Source of the DNA: an uncultured Planctomycetia bacterium
GTDB taxonomy: Bacteria > Planctomycetota > UBA1135 > GCA-002686595
Length of the DNA: 10,252 nucleotides
Direction of reading: 5' to 3'
NCBI GenBank assembly: GCA_938003765.1
Contig: CALKYE010000038.1
Span: forward strand, 1-10,252
Shown piece after piece: positions 1-4,094 of the stretch. Within the stretch, counting starts at the first letter, position 1, and every line of letters starts with the position of its first letter. Made by a program: the position numbers and the translations under genes. A model generated the notes under the pieces. The model was not told the DNA's origin. It was given only the letters and a program-made list of their open reading frames with translations, and did not search any database.

Positions 1-2123
1 CCGTCGCGCTGGCCGGCCTGCCAGCGGATCCCGACGAGCGCGCCGGCGACCTCGAGTCGGTCGCGGTCGTGCGGCTCGCGCAGCTTCACGCACACGGCGT
101 GCGCGCCCTCGGCCAGTTCGAGCGCCTCGCGCTCCGCGCCCGACTTGAAGAGCGCCACGGCAAGCGTCGTCGCCGCACGCACACAACGTCGGTGTTCGGG
201 GCCCACGAGCGCGAGTTCGCGCTCATACGCCTCTCGCGCGAGCGGCGCGCAGGCGGCGAACTGGCCCGAGTCGTTGAGCGCGAGCGTGAGCCACTCGAGC
301 GCGTCGCGACGGAGTGGCGAGTCCTCGCTCAGCACGCTGCGCGCGCCGCGGACAGCGCTGTCGAGCACGTTGGCCGCCTGCGCGAACTGTCCGCGCTTGT
401 GCAGCAGGATGCCTTCGCACAGGGCGAGCTGGACTCCCACGGCGCTGGCCTGCGAATCCTCCGCGGCGAGTGTGCGTCCACGCGCGGCCCCGATCTCGCG
501 CTCGGCTTCGTCGAGCCGATCGAGCGCGAGCAGCGCCTGTGCGATGCGCCCGCCCAGCGCGGCGCGCTCGCCGTCGGTCGCCGTGGGAACTCGCTCGAGC
601 GCCGCGCGCGCGCGTTCGAGCAACTCCAACGCTCGCGCGGGGCGGCCGAGATCCTGTTCGAGTCCAGCGAACGTTGCGCAGACCGCGCTCTCGACGTGCG
701 GCGGCAGCGGCGCGCCTCCGAGCAACGCCGCGCGCGCCGCATCGGCGACCTGCGCGACGCGCGCCTCGCCGCGCTCGAACGAGCTGCCGGCCTCTTTGAA
801 CACGCGTCCGTACAGCCGCTGCGTCCACTGCAGCTTGTCGAGCTCTTCCTCGGCGCGTCGCAGGTGCTCTTCGGCGAGCTGGCGCTGCTCGTCCGCGGCC
901 GCACGTTGCTTGTCGGCCTCTTCTCGAAGCGCTTGCGCCTCGCGGTACAGCGCTGTGCGCCACGCTGCGAGTCCCGCGAGCGCGATCACGATCGACGCAG
1001 CGGCTGCGGTCGCCAGCTTGTGACGTCGCGCAAGCTTGCCGAGCACGTAGGCGAGGCTCTGCTTGCGCGCGAGCACCGGCGCGCCGCTCCGCCAGCGCTG
1101 GAGGTCGTCCGCCAACGCCGCGGCGCTCGCGTAGCGCTCGTCCGGCGCCTTGGCCAAGGCCTGCGCCGCGATCGACTCCAGATCGCCGCGCGCGGCGGGT
1201 TCGAGTGTTCCCAAGAGCGGCGGAGGCGTTTCGCACACGGTGCGCGCCGCTGCGATCAGGTCGAGCCCCTCGAGCGCGAGCGGCGGACGCCCCGCGATCA
1301 GCTCGAACAGCAGCGCGCCGAGCGAGTACACGTCGCTGCGAGCATCGACGGCCCCCGAGTCGCCGCGCGCTTGTTCAGGCGACATGTACGCGGGCGTTCC
1401 GCGCACGGAGCCCGCGCGCGTCAGCTCCGGGCCGACCACGCGCTCGTGATCGGCGAGCTTGGCGAGGCCGAAGTCGAGCACCCGCGGCGTTCCGTCCGGC
1501 TCGACGATCACGTTGGCCGGCTTCAGGTCGCGGTGCACGACGCCGCGTTGGTGCGCGTGGTGCGCCGCGCGCGCGATGTGCTCGATCAGACGCACTCGCT
1601 CGCGCAAGCTCGGCTTCGTGCGGCGCACGTGCTCGTCGAGGCGCGCGCCGCGCACGAACTCCATCGCGAAGTACGGCTCGCCCGCGGCGCTCGTGCCCGC
1701 TTCGAGCACGCGCGCGATGCCGGGATGCTCCAGACGCGCCAGCGCTTCGACCTCGCGTTCGAACAAGGCGCGCGCGCGCTCGTCGGCCAAGGCGCTGCCG
1801 CGGATCAGCTTGAGCGCGACTTCGCGCGCCGGGCGCGTCTGACGCGCGTGGTAGACGACGCCCATCGCGCCGCGGCCGAGCTCGCCGAGGAGCTCGAAGC
1901 CCTCGACTCGCGGCATTCCTGCGCTCTGCGCGGCCCCGTACGCGCCGCGGATGCGCGTGAACAGCGCGTTGCGCGCCTGGAGCGCGCGCAGCTCGCTCTG
2001 GCAGTTCGCACACGCTTCGACGTGGCGCTCCAACGCGGCGTCGACGTTCGCTGACGCGCTGCGCGCGCGTTCGACGTGCTGCTCGAGCGCTTCGAGCGAG
2101 GGGCAGGCGCCGGGCGCGCTCAT
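1..2123 (-). CDS. Ser/Thr protein kinase with N-terminal zinc-finger (anti-sigma-like) motif, TM helix and TPR-like C-terminus; 3' end outside window
   Basis: A Hanks-type Ser/Thr kinase, 707 codons visible, running off the left edge without a stop. Read on the minus strand, residues 74-345 form the kinase domain: glycine loop GRGAMG (83-88), ATP-binding Lys in VALK (K105), catalytic loop HRDLKPAN (D199), DFG (217-219) and SPE (248-250) in place of APE. The N-terminus has Cys7-Pro8 and H34-x3-C38-x2-C41, the zf-HC2 pattern of zinc-binding anti-sigma factors. After the kinase come a likely TM helix (about 371-388), a charged coiled coil (390-432) and an Ala/Leu/Glu-rich helical region resembling TPRs. 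The ATG at 2123 is chosen because it includes the Cys-Pro and zinc motif; no clear RBS is visible. It lies 189 bases downstream of an ECF sigma gene, which suggests it phosphorylates or restrains that sigma factor (inference). Kinase identity is very secure; the substrate is unknown. Confidence 0.96.
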   Translation of the reverse strand, partial: MSAPGACPSLEALEQHVERARSASANVDAALERHVEACANCQSELRALQARNALFTRIRGAYGAAQSAGMPRVEGFELLGELGRGAMGVVYHARQTRPAREVALKLIRGSALADERARALFEREVEALARLEHPGIARVLEAGTSAAGEPYFAMEFVRGARLDEHVRRTKPSLRERVRLIEHIARAAHHAHQRGVVHRDLKPANVIVEPDGTPRVLDFGLAKLADHERVVGPELTRAGSVRGTPAYMSPEQARGDSGAVDARSDVYSLGALLFELIAGRPPLALEGLDLIAAARTVCETPPPLLGTLEPAARGDLESIAAQALAKAPDERYASAAALADDLQRWRSGAPVLARKQSLAYVLGKLARRHKLATAAAASIVIALAGLAAWRTALYREAQALREEADKQRAAADEQRQLAEEHLRRAEEELDKLQWTQRLYGRVFKEAGSSFERGEARVAQVADAARAALLGGAPLPPHVESAVCATFAGLEQDLGRPARALELLERARAALERVPTATDGERAALGGRIAQALLALDRLDEAEREIGAARGRTLAAEDSQASAVGVQLALCEGILLHKRGQFAQAANVLDSAVRGARSVLSEDSPLRRDALEWLTLALNDSGQFAACAPLAREAYERELALVGPEHRRCVRAATTLAVALFKSGAEREALELAEGAHAVCVKLREPHDRDRLEVAGALVGIRWQAGQRD

Positions 2124-2312
2124 GGGCCGCCCAGTGTCGCCAATTGCCGTGCGCCGACGCGAGCTGCGACTGCGTTGCGGCGCGCCGCGCTCCTGGTGCG
2201 CGAGGCGCTTCGCGTCGCCATGTTCGGCGCAGCGTCGGACGCGCTTCGGCTCGCGGAGTTCATCGCCGTGGCCATGTCGCTGAGTTCACACGCGCCGCGC
2301 TCGTCGCGCCGT

Positions 2313-2954
2313 TCACCGCGTCCGGTCCCGCGGCGCGTCGCGCAGCGCGCCAGGAGTCGGACCGCTCGCAAACGGCGTCTCGCACTCGGCCATCAGCGCC
2401 TCGACGCGCGCGAGCACGCGGTGCTTGGCGATGTACACGGCGTTGCGCGACAGGCCCGTCTCGGCCGCGAGCTCTTCCACTCCGCGGCCTTCGAGCGCGA
2501 GGCCTTCGAACACGCGCCAAGTCGTTCCGCGGAACTCCGCGCGCGCGTTGTCGAGGCACTGGCGCAGCACGGCGCGCTCCCAGCTCTCCTCGAAGTCGGG
2601 ATCGATCTGGCCCGCGCCCTCGAGCGCGCTCCAGTGACTGAGTTGCTGCGCGTCCTGCTTTCCAGTGCGGGCCTGCGCGCGCCGCACGGCGTTCGCGACG
2701 AAGCCGTACAGCCAGTGCGAGAGGCGACCGCGTTCGCGCTCGAAGCGCCCGGCGCGGAAGGCCTCGACGAAGTTGGCCAGCGCTTCCTGCGCGGCGTCCT
2801 CGGCGTCGGCCGATCCCAGGCCGCGGCGCTGGGCGTAACTGACGAGCGGCCCGCGGAAGCGCTGCACGAAGGCCCCCCAGGCGTCCTGGTCCGGGCCGCT
2901 GGCGAGGCGCTCCAGCACGGTCGAGGTCGTGATCCAGGCCGCGGAGTCGTCCAC
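2313..2954 (-). CDS. ECF-type RNA polymerase sigma factor (sigma-70 family), kinase-associated type
   Basis: A 213-residue ECF sigma factor, normal length for the family, expected to direct RNA polymerase to a dedicated promoter set. Region 2 covers about residues 24-93, with the acidic DAEDAAQEALANFVEAF stretch (50-66) and the WLYGFVANAVRR helix that should contact the -10 element. A linker with the DPDFEESWERAVL motif follows. Region 4 is the helix-turn-helix at about 146-186, ending in the AVYIAKHRVLARV recognition helix. This linker and AVY-x-AK pattern recalls sigma factors found beside Ser/Thr kinases in Planctomycetota (from memory of the family). Start: a GTG at 2954. An in-frame TAG lies nine bases upstream of it, so translation cannot begin further out. 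The kinase follows on the same strand, and no separate anti-sigma gene is seen. Confidence 0.95.
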   Translation of the reverse strand: MDDSAAWITTSTVLERLASGPDQDAWGAFVQRFRGPLVSYAQRRGLGSADAEDAAQEALANFVEAFRAGRFERERGRLSHWLYGFVANAVRRAQARTGKQDAQQLSHWSALEGAGQIDPDFEESWERAVLRQCLDNARAEFRGTTWRVFEGLALEGRGVEELAAETGLSRNAVYIAKHRVLARVEALMAECETPFASGPTPGALRDAPRDRTR

Positions 2955-2960
2955 GCTCTC

Positions 2961-2966
2961 AATCTA
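2961..2966 (-). promoter_or_regulatory. Possible -10 element of the sigma factor gene
   Basis: TAGATT on the minus strand ends seven bases before the GTG start of the sigma gene. A transcript from it would begin at about the start codon, giving a leaderless or nearly leaderless mRNA. No convincing -35 hexamer lies 16-18 bases upstream, so this is a weak call based on an AT-rich hexamer in a very GC-rich context. Confidence 0.22.
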
Positions 2967-3084
2967 TCCCTGCCCGGGGCCTTGGGCCGGCGGGGGACGA
3001 CCCGACGGGCCGAATGGCCGTTGCAGGGCCTTCGCCGCGGTCAAAGGGCGTGTCTGGGCGGATCGGTGACACTCGCGGCGCCCT

Positions 3085-3099
3085 CGCGGGTCGCCCGCG
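3085..3099 (-). terminator. GC hairpin just downstream of the membrane protein gene
   Basis: CGCGGG/CCCGCG is a perfect six-base stem with a three-base loop, beginning ten bases past the TGA stop (3109-3111) of the minus-strand membrane protein gene and before the sigma gene. There is no T tract after it, so it is not a classical intrinsic terminator. It may pause or attenuate transcription, or be a chance GC palindrome. Confidence 0.28.
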
Positions 3100-3108
3100 G
3101 CGTCTGCG

Positions 3109-3501
3109 TCATATCAGTCTCTGGCGCCGCGCTGCGAACCAGGGCGCGAAGAACATCGCGAGCAGCCCCAGTGCGAGCAGCCCGCCCCGCGAGAGGTCGT
3201 AGTCCTCTGCGATGCGCTCCCAGGAGAGCTTCATGACCAGGCGCCCGAGCGCGAGCTCGAACCAGACCGTGAGCGCGACCCACACGGCGCCGACGCCCAG
3301 CGCCTGACTCGCGCGCACCGGCCGTATCCAGCGCACGCCGAACCAAGCGACCGTGAGGATCAGCAGCGAGCCGGTGAACACCGCGAGCTGACGCGCTCGA
3401 AAGTCGCCGACGAGTGGCTGGAGCAACGCGACGCGCGCGATGCCGTGCAGCGTTTCGAGCGCGATGATCGCGAGCCACAGCAGGATCGAGCGCAGGAGCA
3501 T
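3109..3501 (-). CDS. Small conserved four-helix membrane protein of unknown function
   Basis: A 130-residue integral membrane protein with four likely transmembrane helices at about 4-20, 38-58, 66-85 and 105-121, and an Arg-rich C-terminal tail. Conserved-looking polar residues sit in or near the membrane: E16 and H19 in helix 1, the GDFRARQ loop (32-38), FE at 81-82 and GR at 86-87, then SWERIAEDYD (93-102) and GG (106-107). I recall hypothetical membrane proteins with the same E-x2-HG, GD-x-RARQ and DYD-x3-GG pattern in several phyla, but know no function. The ATG at 3501 is chosen over the longer frame opening at a TTG (3654), because the first 51 residues of that frame are hydrophilic, unlike a protein N-terminus of this type, and contain a tandem DNA repeat. 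It is read toward the sigma gene with a 154-base gap, so co-transcription is possible but unproven. Confidence 0.85.
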   Translation of the reverse strand: MLLRSILLWLAIIALETLHGIARVALLQPLVGDFRARQLAVFTGSLLILTVAWFGVRWIRPVRASQALGVGAVWVALTVWFELALGRLVMKLSWERIAEDYDLSRGGLLALGLLAMFFAPWFAARRQRLI

Positions 3502-3521
3502 GTTGCGTTGGCCGGTGTGAG

Positions 3522-3551
3522 TCGGTGCGAGGTGATTCGGTGCGAGGTGAG
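3522..3551. repeat. Two-copy 15-base tandem repeat upstream of membrane protein gene
   Basis: TCGGTGCGAGGTGAT at 3522-3536 is followed directly by TCGGTGCGAGGTGAG at 3537-3551; 14 of 15 bases are identical. A degenerate partial copy (CCGGTGTGAG, 3512-3521) precedes them. The repeat ends 20 bases upstream of the minus-strand ATG at 3501, in its 5' leader or promoter. It could be paired operator half-sites or a recent slippage duplication. Confidence 0.8.
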
Positions 3552-3585
3552 TTGCGCGTTCTGAGTGAGCGCCGAGTGTCGCGTT

Positions 3586-3614
3586 CTTCCCGAATCGGGG
3601 AAGCGAGTTCGCTT
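3586..3614. promoter_or_regulatory. Two abutting inverted repeats, candidate operator
   Basis: CTTCCCGA and TCGGGGAAG (3586-3593 and 3595-3603) form an inverted repeat around a single A with one bulged G. AAGCGA/TCGCTT (3601-3614) abuts it with a two-base spacer. They lie 85-113 bases upstream of the membrane protein start and about 300 bases upstream of the exported peptide gene. Arms this short and this close together fit a dimeric regulator site better than a terminator. No regulator gene adjoins them. Confidence 0.3.
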
Positions 3615-3910
3615 GACCGACGATGCTCGATCGTTTGACGCTCGGCTTGCTCAAACTAGCTCCACACTCGAGGCAAGTGGCGCGTCGCCGCTAGCCCGCT
3701 GATCCTTGCCGGCAGCGGAGCGTCGCCGCCTCGAGATCTCGCAGTCACCTACGAGGCGAGGCCCTTTGTCCGAGCCCGACACGCAAGCGCCGCACGATGG
3801 ACCGTCGCGCGAACCCGGCCGAGTTCCCCCGCTGCGCACTCGCGCGGGTGTCCCGGCGTTCGCGCGGCGACTGAGGAGTGCAGCTGGCCCAGCAACGACG
3901 GAGATTCTCC

Positions 3911-4081
3911 ATGTGTTCGAAGATGTCTGGTGCGCTTCACGCGGCGCTGCTCTTGGTCATCGTCTCGCTGCTCGCGGCGACCCTGCGCGCTGAGGGTGGA
4001 GGCAATCCCACGCCGCAGCCGCGCAAGGCGGCGACGCGCGGCGCCGTGACGTCGAGCTTGACCTTGCCGCCCAGTCCCTAG
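3911..4081 (+). CDS. Small exported peptide of unknown function (56 aa)
   Basis: A 56-residue ORF with a hydrophobic segment at about residues 8-25 (ALHAALLLVIVSLLAATL), preceded by a Lys and followed by LRA-EGG, a plausible signal peptidase I site. This would release a mature peptide of about 29 residues rich in Pro, Thr, Ser and Gly. No lipobox Cys is present; alternatively the segment stays as a membrane anchor. The ATG at 3911 has GGAG at 3900-3903, seven bases away, and is preferred over a GTG at 3878, which would add 11 polar residues. Its TAG stop overlaps the Shine-Dalgarno of the next gene, so the two are very probably one operon. I recognise no family; its support is the RBS, the signal-like N-terminus and the coupling. 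Confidence 0.65.
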   Translation: MCSKMSGALHAALLLVIVSLLAATLRAEGGGNPTPQPRKAATRGAVTSSLTLPPSP

Positions 4082-4086
4082 GAGGG
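4080..4086 (+). promoter_or_regulatory. Shine-Dalgarno overlapping the upstream stop codon
   Basis: AGGAGGG is the strongest ribosome binding site in the window. It shares two bases with the TAG stop (4079-4081) of the exported peptide gene. It stands nine bases before a GTG at 4095 but only three before a TTG at 4089, which decides the start of the large protein in favour of the GTG and points to translational coupling. Confidence 0.75.
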
Positions 4087-4094
4087 AGTTGCTC

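Larger units (their letters stand above)
3502..3910. other. Divergent intergenic region, 409 bases, no convincing gene
   Basis: This lies between the membrane protein (minus) and the exported peptide gene (plus), so it should hold promoters for both directions. It contains a 15-base tandem repeat (3522-3551), two neighbouring inverted repeats (3586-3614), a GGCAAG/CTTGCC pair (3672-3677 and 3705-3710) flanking a small GGCG/CGCC hairpin (3679-3689), and its least GC-rich stretch at about 3600-3665. Short open frames on both strands here give Arg/Pro/Ala-rich peptides with no domain and no good start, and I do not call them genes. I could not pick a convincing -35/-10 pair. Confidence 0.6.

Noticed and set aside
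69..2054. A 661-codon open frame on the plus strand opposite the kinase.
   Set aside because: It is Arg/Ala-rich without any domain, and the minus strand encodes an intact kinase with all motifs. Codon bias in GC-rich DNA leaves the antisense frame open.
2076..3236. A 386-codon plus-strand frame opposite the sigma factor.
   Set aside because: It spans a clear ECF sigma gene and two intergenic gaps on the other strand, and its product has no recognisable fold.
3502..3654. An N-terminal extension of the membrane protein from a TTG at 3654.
   Set aside because: It adds 51 polar residues that include a translated DNA tandem repeat (HLAPN-HLAPT), and the membrane protein proper begins at the ATG at 3501.
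3706..3993. A 95-codon plus-strand frame in the divergent region.
   Set aside because: It is Arg/Pro/Ala-rich with no RBS, and it overlaps the better supported exported peptide gene in another frame.
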